This document shows positions 33,769 through 42,317 of a stretch of 51,383 nt of DNA, one piece after another. Each line of letters opens with the position of its first letter. Positions within the stretch are counted from its first letter, which is position 1. Below the pieces are notes generated by a model, which had not been told where the DNA came from, did no database searches, and saw only the letters and a program-made list of their open reading frames with translations. A program made the position numbers and the translations under genes. Location of the stretch: assembly GCA_002706605.1 (NCBI GenBank), contig PALT01000035.1, positions 1 through 51,383 on the forward strand. The letters run 5' to 3'. The DNA is from Rhodovulum sp. Its GTDB lineage: Bacteria; Pseudomonadota; Alphaproteobacteria; Rhodobacterales; Rhodobacteraceae.

Positions 33769-33783
33769 TGGCACAGCCCTTGC
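33769..33783 (+). promoter_or_regulatory. Sigma-54 promoter of the 50-codon gene
   Basis: TGGCAC-AGCCC-TTGC on the plus strand is a full -24/-12 consensus match. The expected start of transcription is near 33795, just before an AAAGGA site and the ATG at 33812. No other rightward gene follows, so this promoter serves the small gene. Confidence 0.8.
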
Positions 33784-33811
33784 ATGGAGGGGGAAAACGA
33801 AAGGATTACCG

Positions 33812-33964
33812 ATGTTTGATACCAGTGACGCCCGTATGGCTTGGCCCGCAGGGGACACAGAACCCCGCGCAATCACCGTGGAAATCGTCCGGTTTGACCG
33901 GAAGGGCCGCGCACGACGCCATGTCCGCGCCCTGAGCGATTATCTGGCGCGCTGGTTCGGCTGA
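33812..33964 (+). CDS. Small 50-residue protein under sigma-54 control
   Basis: Begins MFDTSDARMAWPAG and ends LSDYLARWFG, followed by TGA. AAAGGA lies about 7 bp before the ATG, and a perfect sigma-54 promoter ends 28 bp before it. The C-terminal half is basic and could form an amphipathic helix (RFDRKGRARRHVRALSDYLARW). Third positions are GC-rich, as in the neighbours. No family was recognised. A competing frame at 33711-33935 lacks these signals. It is monocistronic and antisense to the tail of the leftward fliS transcript. Confidence 0.65.
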   Translation: MFDTSDARMAWPAGDTEPRAITVEIVRFDRKGRARRHVRALSDYLARWFG

Positions 33965-33973
33965 ACCGGCGCC

Positions 33974-34186
33974 CTAATCGCGGGACTTGCGATACTGCCA
34001 ATAGCGCAGAGCAAAGGCGACGGACCCCGCCGCCATCATCCCCCACGCGATCGCGTCGATGGCCGGTAGACGTCCGGCCAGCTCGACCATGCCCGCCGGT
34101 TTCATGCCGATCATCACGATCAGACCCGCCGCAATCACCAAAAACATCCGGATACGACGACAGGTGGCGCAGGTGGTCCCGAACAT
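33974..34186 (-). CDS. Small membrane protein, unknown
   Basis: 70 residues with two predicted transmembrane helices (about 13-29 and 43-61), a CATCRR motif at the N-terminus and a charged C-terminus (YWQYRKSRD). It is 9 bp after the fliT-like gene and probably co-transcribed with fliS. The function is unknown. Confidence 0.65.
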   Translation of the reverse strand: MFGTTCATCRRIRMFLVIAAGLIVMIGMKPAGMVELAGRLPAIDAIAWGMMAAGSVAFALRYWQYRKSRD

Positions 34187-34195
34187 CGCCCCCCC

Positions 34196-34504
34196 CTATT
34201 TCCGGCTATAGACCAGACGGATACGCCGGTCCTGATCGCGGGCCTTGTGCAGGCGCTGTTGATGGGCCTGCATTTCGGCGCGCGCCTTGTTCACGCAATC
34301 AATCACCTCGCCCATCGTGGACAGACCCCATTCGGCCGTATCCCCCGACAGGGGCATGGTGCCCATGAACGCCATCGCCTCAGAGCGCAGTGTATTGTCC
34401 AGCGACCGCATCCGCGCCGCATCGCCCTCTTTGGCGGCGGCACACATGTCCTGTGCCAAGGCCAACAGATGCGCCCCGTGGGCGGTATGTGAGGGGGTGC
34501 TCAT
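34196..34504 (-). CDS. Putative FliT-like flagellar chaperone
   Basis: 102 residues from an ATG that overlaps the fliS stop in an ATGA. The protein is almost entirely helical and of the size of FliT. In many flagellar loci fliT directly follows fliS and encodes the FliD chaperone. Sequence similarity is not distinctive, so the name rests on position, size and helical content. Confidence 0.6.
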   Translation of the reverse strand: MSTPSHTAHGAHLLALAQDMCAAAKEGDAARMRSLDNTLRSEAMAFMGTMPLSGDTAEWGLSTMGEVIDCVNKARAEMQAHQQRLHKARDQDRRIRLVYSRK

Positions 34505-34914
34505 TCTTTGTCGGGCTTGCCTTTGCCCTGATCGACATCGCCCGCAATATCGGTCCACGCCGACAGGATACCGGAAATCGCCTCGTGCGCTTGGCTCAGC
34601 TCACAGTTTTCTTCCCGCTTGAACGCGCGCAAGGTCTGCAAGCGGCAGTATTCATAGAGCTGGAACAGACGAACCGCCAGATCCCCGCCCTTTTCGAAAT
34701 CCAGACTGGATTGCAGGATATAGATCGCCGTGAACGAGCGATTGATGTGATCGCTGGGAAAGGCATTCCCGGCGGACTGGGCCGCGCTGAGGACCTCTAG
34801 GGATCGCTCCAGTTCCCGCAACGTGGTCTGAATGATCTCATGTGAGCTCTGCACCTCGACCGAGGCCGGATTGTTGGCCTTGCGGTATTTTGTGCGGGCG
34901 AACGCTATGTTCAT
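34501..34914 (-). CDS. fliS: Flagellin export chaperone FliS
   Basis: 137 residues from the ATG at 34914, where the conserved start MNIAFARTKYRKAN begins; an upstream in-frame extension lacks support. The helical bundle features of FliS are seen (HEIIQTTLRELERSLEVL..., LDFEKGGDLAVRLFQLYEYCRLQTL). It binds the flagellin C-terminus in the cytoplasm and prevents early polymerisation. No flagellin gene is in the window. It heads the leftward operon with the fliT-like and small membrane genes. Confidence 0.9.
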   Translation of the reverse strand: MNIAFARTKYRKANNPASVEVQSSHEIIQTTLRELERSLEVLSAAQSAGNAFPSDHINRSFTAIYILQSSLDFEKGGDLAVRLFQLYEYCRLQTLRAFKREENCELSQAHEAISGILSAWTDIAGDVDQGKGKPDKE

Positions 34915-35009
34915 CGGATCGTCCCCTGACTTCGAGTTTTCACCTTGTGATACATTCGACAACGTCACACATCCCTAAACTGTTAATGTTTTAAGGGCTT
35001 TTTGAACAC

Positions 35010-38000
35010 TCAGGCCGCCCGCAAACGGCTTACTGCGAGAACCATACCAACTTCGCCACCGGCCAGCAGAGCAACGCCGGTTAAATCGCGGGTACGCGAC
35101 AAAACCCCACGCAGCGGGCGCAAAAGCACCAGTTGCTGACCCAGCAATTCGTCCACCGGAATGGCCAGTTGCTGCACCGAGTTGCGCACGATGACATAGA
35201 TTTTCTTGGCGTCGCCCTCGGGCGCGGTGTCATCGTTGTCGCTGGCATTCAGGCTCCCCGCCAGAGCACGGATCGGGACGTGCTCGTCCTTGCCGATGCG
35301 CAGGATTTTCTGGCCGCGCTCTGCCGAGATTTTCTTGATCGACGGCCCGTCGCCCTGTTGGATGCGCAGGATGCTGTCGATGGGCACGACATAGCGCACA
35401 TCGCGCACGCGCACGACCATCCCGTCCAACACCACCATCTGTAGCGGCATCGCCAGATAGAACCGCATCCCCCCACCCGGCAGTGTGACCGCGCGGAATT
35501 CACCGTTCTTTTTCTTGATAACCTTTCGAACCTCGTCCCAGCGTTCGCCCTCAACGGCGGCGGAACTGTCATCCTCAAGGATGATGCTCACGCGGTCTTC
35601 TTCGCGGTGAACCGAGGCGTGTAGTTTCGTGCACGGTTCATCCGAGCGCAGGCGCAGCGTGATGATCGACCGCAGCAACCCGCGCAGTTCCTCCATCACG
35701 TGCTGATCCAGCATGGTGTCGCCGCCCTCGCTGGACAGGCGAACCTCACGCCCGTACTTGCGGGACTCTGTTTCCACAAAGGCCCCCAGCGGTTTCAGCA
35801 GCACATCAGCCGGACGCGACCGCATCGCGACGCTTTCTTCCTGCAGCATGTTCAGCTGTTCGCTGAGTTGCGCCTCGGCCTCGCTGACCTGTTGCAGCTT
35901 CAGCGAGAACGCCTCTAGGACATCGCGCAACACGCGGCGCTGTTTCAGGTCAAAGGCAGGGATCGCCGCATCGCGCACGGCGGTGTCCAACTCATGCATC
36001 AGATCGGCGCTACACAGATCGGCCAGCATATGCTGCACCATCGACTGACCGGCTGAAATCTCGCCAATCGTTTCCAGCATGGCCAAGGTCTGGGTCGTGC
36101 TGATCCCGCCGCCCATGTCTTGGGCCGGTCCGGCAGTGTCCGCGCCTTCCTCGTCTTCCTCTTCCAGTTCCTGAACCTCAAGCGCAATCTGAAGACGCAG
36201 GTTGTCCATCTTGGGACACATCAGGACGACCACTTCGGTCAGTTGGGATTCATCTAGTGTCGTCGCGATCAGGAAGTCAAAGATCGTCTTGTCATCCTGA
36301 AACACAGTGACGTTGGTGATCATCGTCGCCTGACCGGAACTGACCCATTCAAGGAACTTTTCGGCCAGTTCATCGTCCTCGTTCAGGTCCGCGCGAAGAA
36401 CAAAGAAGTTGTTATTGTTTTCAATGCACTCAACGGCGACCTTAACGCTTTCAGGGGACAGGACGCGGTGGAACGACTTGGGCAGGCCCAGACGTTTTTC
36501 GATCGTGCGTGCGGTGACCAGACCGCTGGACGCGAAACAGGCGTTCGAGGCTTCCTCGAACAGCTTCTCGATCATCGCGGTATCAGGCGTGTCGCCTTGG
36601 TCCAGCGCGTCAAACACCAGTTCCATCGTGTCGACAAAGCCGCGCGCGATGTGGGTCAACAGACCGTCGGGCTCGGCCCCGCCCAATTCCACCCGCGAGA
36701 ACAGGTCGATCAGGGCCATGGTCAGCTGGGCCGCCGTGTCCATCTGGTAATGACGGCTGGCGTGATAGGACAGGCGCATCAACCGGTCAAAGCGGCGGAA
36801 GTTGCGCGAACGGTCATCGCCGCGCGCACGGATGTTGTCCAGCACGTCGCGGATCTGGCTGAGCGTGTCAAAGATATGATCCGCACACCACGTCGCCAGA
36901 ACGGCACTGGGCAGGGTTTCGACCGACACGCTGCCTTCGGGCAGGACGGCCTCAATCGCGGCCAGTTCTTCGTAGAACTTAAGTTCGGCCGCGCGGAAAT
37001 CCTCGTGATTTCCGGCCTTGCCAAGGTTCTCGGCGGCCTCGACCACACGGACACAGCCCGTGGGTTCAGCGATGTCGATGATCCGCTGGGCAAGGTCCTT
37101 TTGATCGGCGTCCGACGGTTGTTCGTCGCCCGCCATCTTGAGGCCCATCGCGGACACTTCTTGGAAAATCCCCTGCAGCGCCTCGAACATGCCCGGCATG
37201 TCATTGGCCAGGTCGGTCTGTCCACCACCCTCGCCGAACACCTCGGCCAGCTTTTTCTGGATCGTCTCGGTGACGCTTGCGATGTCCTCGGCCACGCCTT
37301 CGGCGGTCGGGGCGTCATTGGCCTTGGCGGCCGACACGAATTCGCCCAGCGTCTCGGACCAATCGTCCAGACCCATCTGTTCGGCAGCATAGGCGAGGCT
37401 ATCGACCTTGCCCCACGCGACCTTGAGCGTCGCCTCGGCGGTATCACGCGGCGTCTGGATCAGCGAGGTCAGCTTGTCCACGGTGTCATTCACCATGTTC
37501 GAGAAGATCTCGCGATAGCCCGGTTCCTCAAGGCGGCTGGATTTCGGCGGCGGGGCCGCGACGGCCTCAACCACGGCGGTCATGCCACCGGTGCCACCGC
37601 TGTCGATGGCAACCATCTGCGGACCGTCGCCCTCGGCGGGTTCGGGGGCCGGTTCTGGCTCGGGTTCGTCCTCGGAGACAGGGACGCCTTCCCCCTTGTC
37701 CTCGAAAATATCGTAATCGTTGTCGCCACTGCTAGAGCCGTCATCGTCGGCGGCCAGTTCGCCCAGCATGCTGAACGCATCCATCAGACCCGCGGGGGGG
37801 GCTGCGGGGGCCTCGGCGGGCGCGTCATCACCGGCGGCCTCTTGGGCGGGCTCTTCCGCAGTCTCCTCGGCGGGCGCGTCGGCGGCAGGCTCGGCCTCCT
37901 CAGACTCCTCCTCGGCGGTCTCGGTCGGCGCGGCGGCTTCTTCGGGCTCAGGGAGTTCCTGACCGGTGCAACGCGCGATCGTCGCCTTGAGCTGATTGTT

Positions 38001-38363
38001 CAGATCTTCGGACGGAGCGGGGTCCACGTCCGCGCGGTTGGCGGCGGTTTCCTCCAGCATATTGCGCAGTACGTCGCCCGCATAGAGCAGCACCTCAAGG
38101 ATGCCCTCATCCAGCGGCACGCCATCGTCACGCACCAGACCGATCAGGTCCTCGGCAAGGTGGGCGCGGCTTTCGACCACGGCCAGCCCCAAAACGCGCG
38201 AGTTCCCCTTGAACGTGTGAACCGCGCGGAAAAGGGCGCTGACATGTTCCGTCTGATCCCCTTCGCCATCCTGAAGCGCCAACAGCGCTTCTTCCATCGC
38301 GTCGAGGGATTGGCCGCCATCATCTGCGAAAAGGGCCCAGATTTCGTCCATTTCGTCCGACAT
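35010..38363 (-). CDS. cheA3: CheA3-type protein: Hpt and CheW-like domains without a kinase core
   Basis: 1117 residues. The N-terminal Hpt has H49 in AVHTFKGNSRVLG. A long acidic Ala/Pro/Glu-rich linker (about 135-265) follows, then a large helical middle region. The last 130 residues are a CheW-like regulatory domain that ends in VLAVSRLRAA. Where a CheA would have ATP-binding N, G1 and G2 boxes, none is recognisable; only a degenerate echo (IILEDDSSAAVEG) remains. This is the layout of R. sphaeroides CheA3, whose Hpt is phosphorylated by CheA4 and which also acts as a phosphatase for CheY6. It is the last gene of the che operon; a CCCAC/GTGGG hairpin lies in the 77-bp gap after cheY. Confidence 0.92.
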   Translation of the reverse strand: MSDEMDEIWALFADDGGQSLDAMEEALLALQDGEGDQTEHVSALFRAVHTFKGNSRVLGLAVVESRAHLAEDLIGLVRDDGVPLDEGILEVLLYAGDVLRNMLEETAANRADVDPAPSEDLNNQLKATIARCTGQELPEPEEAAAPTETAEEESEEAEPAADAPAEETAEEPAQEAAGDDAPAEAPAAPPAGLMDAFSMLGELAADDDGSSSGDNDYDIFEDKGEGVPVSEDEPEPEPAPEPAEGDGPQMVAIDSGGTGGMTAVVEAVAAPPPKSSRLEEPGYREIFSNMVNDTVDKLTSLIQTPRDTAEATLKVAWGKVDSLAYAAEQMGLDDWSETLGEFVSAAKANDAPTAEGVAEDIASVTETIQKKLAEVFGEGGGQTDLANDMPGMFEALQGIFQEVSAMGLKMAGDEQPSDADQKDLAQRIIDIAEPTGCVRVVEAAENLGKAGNHEDFRAAELKFYEELAAIEAVLPEGSVSVETLPSAVLATWCADHIFDTLSQIRDVLDNIRARGDDRSRNFRRFDRLMRLSYHASRHYQMDTAAQLTMALIDLFSRVELGGAEPDGLLTHIARGFVDTMELVFDALDQGDTPDTAMIEKLFEEASNACFASSGLVTARTIEKRLGLPKSFHRVLSPESVKVAVECIENNNNFFVLRADLNEDDELAEKFLEWVSSGQATMITNVTVFQDDKTIFDFLIATTLDESQLTEVVVLMCPKMDNLRLQIALEVQELEEEDEEGADTAGPAQDMGGGISTTQTLAMLETIGEISAGQSMVQHMLADLCSADLMHELDTAVRDAAIPAFDLKQRRVLRDVLEAFSLKLQQVSEAEAQLSEQLNMLQEESVAMRSRPADVLLKPLGAFVETESRKYGREVRLSSEGGDTMLDQHVMEELRGLLRSIITLRLRSDEPCTKLHASVHREEDRVSIILEDDSSAAVEGERWDEVRKVIKKKNGEFRAVTLPGGGMRFYLAMPLQMVVLDGMVVRVRDVRYVVPIDSILRIQQGDGPSIKKISAERGQKILRIGKDEHVPIRALAGSLNASDNDDTAPEGDAKKIYVIVRNSVQQLAIPVDELLGQQLVLLRPLRGVLSRTRDLTGVALLAGGEVGMVLAVSRLRAA

Positions 38364-38440
38364 CGTCTCCGCTGCCTTTCTGTTCGGTCACACGTCCCCA
38401 GGGGGGTCTTTCAAGTCCCACACCTGTGGGGGGCGGATGA

Positions 38441-38845
38441 TCAGGCGGCCATCAAGGACCGCATGACCCGTGTCAGTTCGTCGCCGGTTTTTTCCTGCAA
38501 ATCGTGGGACACCGTACCCGACGGTTTCGCCACAACGCCGTCGGCGCCCAGTTCGCGTGCCTTGGCCGCGTGGGGCGAACCCGACACCGTCACCGAGGAC
38601 AACATGCAGATCTTGGCCCGCGTGCGCAGTTTGGCGTGGCGCAGGAATTCCAACCCGTCCATCACCGGCATCTCGATGTCCAAGAGGATCAGATCCACGT
38701 CGGGGTTCTCTTCCAGCTTGTCCAATGCCTCTTGGCCGTTGTTCGCCTGTGCTACCATTTTGAAATCGGGCAGCGTTTTGAGGAAGCTCGAGATGTAGAG
38801 CCGCATCATCGCAGCATCGTCGACTACCATTACTTTGTAGGTCAT
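38441..38845 (-). CDS. cheY6: CheY-type response regulator (CheY6 position)
   Basis: 134 residues from the ATG at 38845, which has AAGGAAAG before it; an upstream extension of 12 residues is rejected. It is a single receiver domain with the acidic pair in VMVVDDAAMMR and phospho-Asp in ILLDIEMPVMDG. A short charged insertion lies near the C-terminus (SGTVSHDLQEKTGDEL). Its place between tlpT and cheA3 equals that of CheY6, the main motor-stopping CheY of R. sphaeroides. Confidence 0.92.
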   Translation of the reverse strand: MTYKVMVVDDAAMMRLYISSFLKTLPDFKMVAQANNGQEALDKLEENPDVDLILLDIEMPVMDGLEFLRHAKLRTRAKICMLSSVTVSGSPHAAKARELGADGVVAKPSGTVSHDLQEKTGDELTRVMRSLMAA

Positions 38846-38917
38846 GTGCTTTCCTTTTGTGCTTTCACACGTTTTGACCATGGGTCAGTGGGGCGGCGTC
38901 ACACCGCCCCGCACCCA

Positions 38918-41017
38918 TTAAAAGTTACCGAAACCGCGCTCATCGACATCGCCCGAGCCTGTCTTGCCGCGTGCCGAGGACGGGGCCGGTGCGCCACCGC
39001 CGCCACCGATCATCGACTTGATCTTGGCCAGCATGTCGGGCGACAGACCGTTCAGACCGAGGCCCTCCAGACCGGCGACCGAGGTTTCGACCTCTTTCAG
39101 CGAGAAGCGGCTCAGCTCCTCTTTGATCAGGTTGTTGGCCGAGGTCATCTGCTGGGCCGTCGCGGCCAGCTCATCCGCCTGCTCGCTGGTGGCCAGCGCC
39201 GTTTTGGCGACTTCGCCGATGGCGATGTTGATCTGGGCCACACCGCGCGACTGCTCGCTAGAGCTGCGGTTGATGTCTTCGACAAGGGTGCGCACGGCGT
39301 CGATGTCGTCGGCGATCTTTTCAAAGGCCTCGCTGGTCTCGTTGGCGATTTTCACGCCCGAGGTCACACGCTGGGCCGCATCTTCGATCAGATCCGAGGT
39401 CTCGCGCGCCGCTTTGGCCGAGCGTCCGGCAAGGTTGCGCACCTCTTGGGCCACAACCGCGAACCCGCGACCGTGCTGACCGGCGCGTGCCGCCTCGACC
39501 GCCGCGTTCAGCGCCAACAGGTTGGTCTGGAACGCGATCTCGTCGATGACCTTGATGATCTTGGCGATATCTTGCGAGGACGAGTTGATGCCCTGCATGG
39601 CCGTAACCATGTCGGAAATCTTGCTCTTGCCGTTCGTGGCCATATCCGAGGCCGCCAGAACAAGGCTGTTGGCGTTGCGCGCGGCTTCGGCGTTGGCCGT
39701 GACCTGGCTGTCGGTTTCCTCGGCGCTGGCCGACACCTCATCCACGGAGGAGGACGCGATTTGCGAGTTGGTCGCAAGCGAGCGCGAGGCCTCGTTCATC
39801 TGGATCACAGTCTGCGACATCTGGTCGACCTGCGATTTGATGTTCGAGAAGCTGAGGTTCAGGCTGTTATAGCAGCGGGCAAAGGATTCAATAATCTCTT
39901 TGTACTCGCCCTTATAGCCGCTGGCGTCGACCTCGTTGGACAGCTCACCGCGGATGATCGCATCCGACAGTTCGGTGATATCGCCGACCATTTTCTTCAT
40001 GTTTGTGCGAACCGCCTCAAGCGTGTCGTAGATAAAGATACGCTTGCCCGAGTAATGTTCGGGATCAGGCAGAACGTCGAAATCGCCCTCGCCCCAAGCG
40101 TTCACAACCGCAATCGCGCGTTTCTTGGTGCGGATGTGGGCCTGCACCATTTCGTTGACGCGTTTGGCGATCGCGGCGGTCGTTTCCGGATAGCTGTCTG
40201 CATCCACGAAGACGTCAATGTCACCCACGTCATGCGCAGCCGCCATCGCGACCAGTTCATCGTTCAGACGTTTGCGCACGTTGGTCGCTTCGATCTCGAC
40301 ACTGCGGTCTTCCAGTTCAACGATCAGCCAGTCGCTTGCGTCGCGCTTGTTCGGGTCGAACATCGGCGTCACGGTGAAATAGAGATGCGTATCGCCAAGG
40401 TGGATTTCCCCGTCATGCGGGCCCGACATCCGGTCAAGGATGCGGCGCTGATGCGAGGGGTCGGCGTGGAAGATGTCCACGTTCTTGCCCACGAGGTCAT
40501 TGGCGCGGAAATGCGGCAGGGCCGCGCGCAGCTTGTCCTCAATTTTCTGGAACATTTTCACCGTTGCATCATTTGCGAAACGGATCACGTAATCCGCATC
40601 CGCAATCAGGATGGGGGTCCGCATTTTCTCAAAGCACTTCGTAGCCGGCGTCTCCAGCCACTTGCCCTGTTCGCTTGCCGAGCTGTCCGTAGTCATTGGT
40701 TCGGTTCCTTCAAAAGTGTCACCCGTGGGGGACGTGTCTGTCTGTGTCTGTCCGGTCGGGGCCGGTGAGGTTGGTGCCGCTGACCCTGATGCGGCGGCGG
40801 GTTGGGCTGGCTTTCGCCTTGGCGCGGCCCTTTTTCTCGGGGGCTTTGGCGCGGGGGCGGAGCTGGCCTGTTCTGGCGTGTCCGCTGTACTGCTCCCCTC
40901 GGGCGAAGCCGCGCCATCAACCCAATCCAACGGATTGTTGCGTAGGGTCTTGGGCGGTGCCTTGGGTGGGCTTTTGGACGGGCTACGGCCTCGCGGTCGC
41001 TTTTTGTCCTCGCTCAT
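38918..41017 (-). CDS. tlpT: Cytoplasmic chemoreceptor, TlpT-like
   Basis: 699 residues without transmembrane segments. The first 100 residues are basic and Pro/Ala-rich (KKRPRGRSPSKSPPKAPPK, then PPRKRAAPRRK). A PAS-like domain (about 120-220) and helical linkers follow. The signalling hairpin is canonical (IDEIAFQTNLLALNAAVEAARAG). In R. sphaeroides TlpT nucleates the cytoplasmic cluster, and its N-terminus works like a ParB to stimulate the ParA-like PpfA. The basic N-terminus here fits that. It overlaps ppfA by 4 bp. Confidence 0.92.
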   Translation of the reverse strand: MSEDKKRPRGRSPSKSPPKAPPKTLRNNPLDWVDGAASPEGSSTADTPEQASSAPAPKPPRKRAAPRRKPAQPAAASGSAAPTSPAPTGQTQTDTSPTGDTFEGTEPMTTDSSASEQGKWLETPATKCFEKMRTPILIADADYVIRFANDATVKMFQKIEDKLRAALPHFRANDLVGKNVDIFHADPSHQRRILDRMSGPHDGEIHLGDTHLYFTVTPMFDPNKRDASDWLIVELEDRSVEIEATNVRKRLNDELVAMAAAHDVGDIDVFVDADSYPETTAAIAKRVNEMVQAHIRTKKRAIAVVNAWGEGDFDVLPDPEHYSGKRIFIYDTLEAVRTNMKKMVGDITELSDAIIRGELSNEVDASGYKGEYKEIIESFARCYNSLNLSFSNIKSQVDQMSQTVIQMNEASRSLATNSQIASSSVDEVSASAEETDSQVTANAEAARNANSLVLAASDMATNGKSKISDMVTAMQGINSSSQDIAKIIKVIDEIAFQTNLLALNAAVEAARAGQHGRGFAVVAQEVRNLAGRSAKAARETSDLIEDAAQRVTSGVKIANETSEAFEKIADDIDAVRTLVEDINRSSSEQSRGVAQINIAIGEVAKTALATSEQADELAATAQQMTSANNLIKEELSRFSLKEVETSVAGLEGLGLNGLSPDMLAKIKSMIGGGGGAPAPSSARGKTGSGDVDERGFGNF

Positions 41018-41751
41018 CCTGCTTCCCTTCGTTCCTCGTTAACCGGTTCACCTTGAAACCCGCTCAGCGCGATCTGCGCCAAAGCGGCATAATCTTCTGC
41101 CCCTGCCGTGCCCGGAGCGTGGTCGAAAATGCTGACCCCCTGCCCCGGCGCCTCGGACAGGCGCACGGAATTGCGGATCGGCGTGGGCAACACGGCCTCT
41201 GCGCCGAAATGGCGTTCCAGAATGCGGCGTACCTCGCGATGCACCCGCAAACGCGGAATGTAGCGACACAGCAGGAACCGCAGCTTGTCCCAGCTCTGAT
41301 CGTTGTCCTGCATCGTGCGCATCAGGCGGTTGATGCCCTGCAGGCCAAGGAAATCGGCCTCGACAGGGGCCAGAACGATGTCACTTTGCGCCATAATCGC
41401 GCCCAGACGGGGCGACCACACGGGCGGCGCATCCATCAACAGCCAATCCGCGCCGCACATATCCAGCGCCACCTCGTCCACCGTCCAATCGGTCGCCGAG
41501 GTGCCCGGAATGATGCGCAGGCCCTGTTCGCTGTCGATCTCGGTCGGCGTGCCGTCCTGACCTTCAAGCCACTGGGCCACGGTCCAGTCCGCACCTGCAT
41601 CCCCAAGGCCCAAACCGGCGCTGAGATGCATTTGCGGGTCCAGATCGGCCACCACCACGTTCTGACCCGCGCGCGCCATCGCCGCGCCAAGGTTGATCGC
41701 TGTGGTCGTTTTGCCGACGCCGCCCTTTTGGTTGAAGATCATGATCCGCAT
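41014..41751 (-). CDS. ppfA: ParA-like ATPase positioning the chemotaxis cluster (PpfA)
   Basis: A 245-residue ParA/MinD-family ATPase with the deviant Walker A KGGVGKTT (9-16) and DLDPQMH following strand 2. It lies between cheW and tlpT, exactly where PpfA is encoded in R. sphaeroides. PpfA segregates cytoplasmic receptor clusters over the nucleoid so that each daughter cell receives one. A plasmid-partition role is unlikely in this operon. Confidence 0.92.
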   Translation of the reverse strand: MRIMIFNQKGGVGKTTTAINLGAAMARAGQNVVVADLDPQMHLSAGLGLGDAGADWTVAQWLEGQDGTPTEIDSEQGLRIIPGTSATDWTVDEVALDMCGADWLLMDAPPVWSPRLGAIMAQSDIVLAPVEADFLGLQGINRLMRTMQDNDQSWDKLRFLLCRYIPRLRVHREVRRILERHFGAEAVLPTPIRNSVRLSEAPGQGVSIFDHAPGTAGAEDYAALAQIALSGFQGEPVNEERREAG

Positions 41752-41754
41752 GGC

Positions 41755-42276
41755 TTAGGCATCCACCTCAACAGCCAGTGAGACATCGCTGTCGGACACC
41801 AGCAGGTTTTCATCCAGCAGGATCGCCACGCGCTCATCAATCCGGCCAAGGCCACTGACGACGCTGCGCCGCGAATTGGCGGGACCGTTGTTGGTGCGGT
41901 CGATCTGGCTGGCGGGGATTTCCAGAACCTCGCTGACGCGGTCCACGATCAGACCCATCGGCGCCTCGCCCACGTCCAGAACGATCACGACCGTGCGCTC
42001 GTCATACTCGCGCTCGGGCATGTTGAACCGCAGACGCACATCCATCAGCGGGATCACCTTGCCACGCAGGTTGATCACGCCCTTGATGTAGGCGGGCACA
42101 TCAGGGATCCCCATGATGCGTTGCATGCCCACGATTTCGGTCACCACACTGATGACCACGCCGTAATCCTCATCCCCGACTTTGAACGTCAGGTACATAT
42201 CGTCGATGTTGTCGTCCTCGACCGTCCGAACCTCATCGGCTTCATTCGCGGCCTCGCGCGCCACAGCCTCGTTCAT
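41755..42276 (-). CDS. cheW: CheW coupling protein
   Basis: 173 residues from the ATG at 42276, which is preceded by AAAGGAACG. An acidic N-terminal tail (about 30 residues) precedes a complete CheW beta-barrel domain (TFKVGDEDYGVVISVVTEIVG..., VINLRGKVIPLMDVR...). It links receptors to the CheA proteins. It is spaced 41 bp from cheB and 3 bp from ppfA. Confidence 0.95.
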   Translation of the reverse strand: MNEAVAREAANEADEVRTVEDDNIDDMYLTFKVGDEDYGVVISVVTEIVGMQRIMGIPDVPAYIKGVINLRGKVIPLMDVRLRFNMPEREYDERTVVIVLDVGEAPMGLIVDRVSEVLEIPASQIDRTNNGPANSRRSVVSGLGRIDERVAILLDENLLVSDSDVSLAVEVDA

Positions 42277-42317
42277 GTCATCGTTCCTTTCCCGTTTCGG
42301 TTCATTCCGACATCGCC

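Noticed and set aside
33711-33935. Alternative small plus-strand frame near the 50-codon gene
   Set aside because: It begins upstream of the sigma-54 promoter, has no ribosome-binding site and its composition looks random.
38364-38440. Hairpin CCCAC/GTGGG between cheY6 and cheA3 as a terminator
   Set aside because: The stem is short, no T-run follows and the operon continues into cheA3; at most it causes mild attenuation.
36468-38798. Long open frame on the plus strand antisense to cheA3
   Set aside because: High GC and the codon pattern of cheA3 leave the opposite strand open by chance. The translation is His/Gly/Arg-rich, lacks domains and has no start signal.
38504-40768. Long open frame antisense to tlpT
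   Set aside because: Same cause; the true protein on the other strand has canonical receptor motifs over the same bases.
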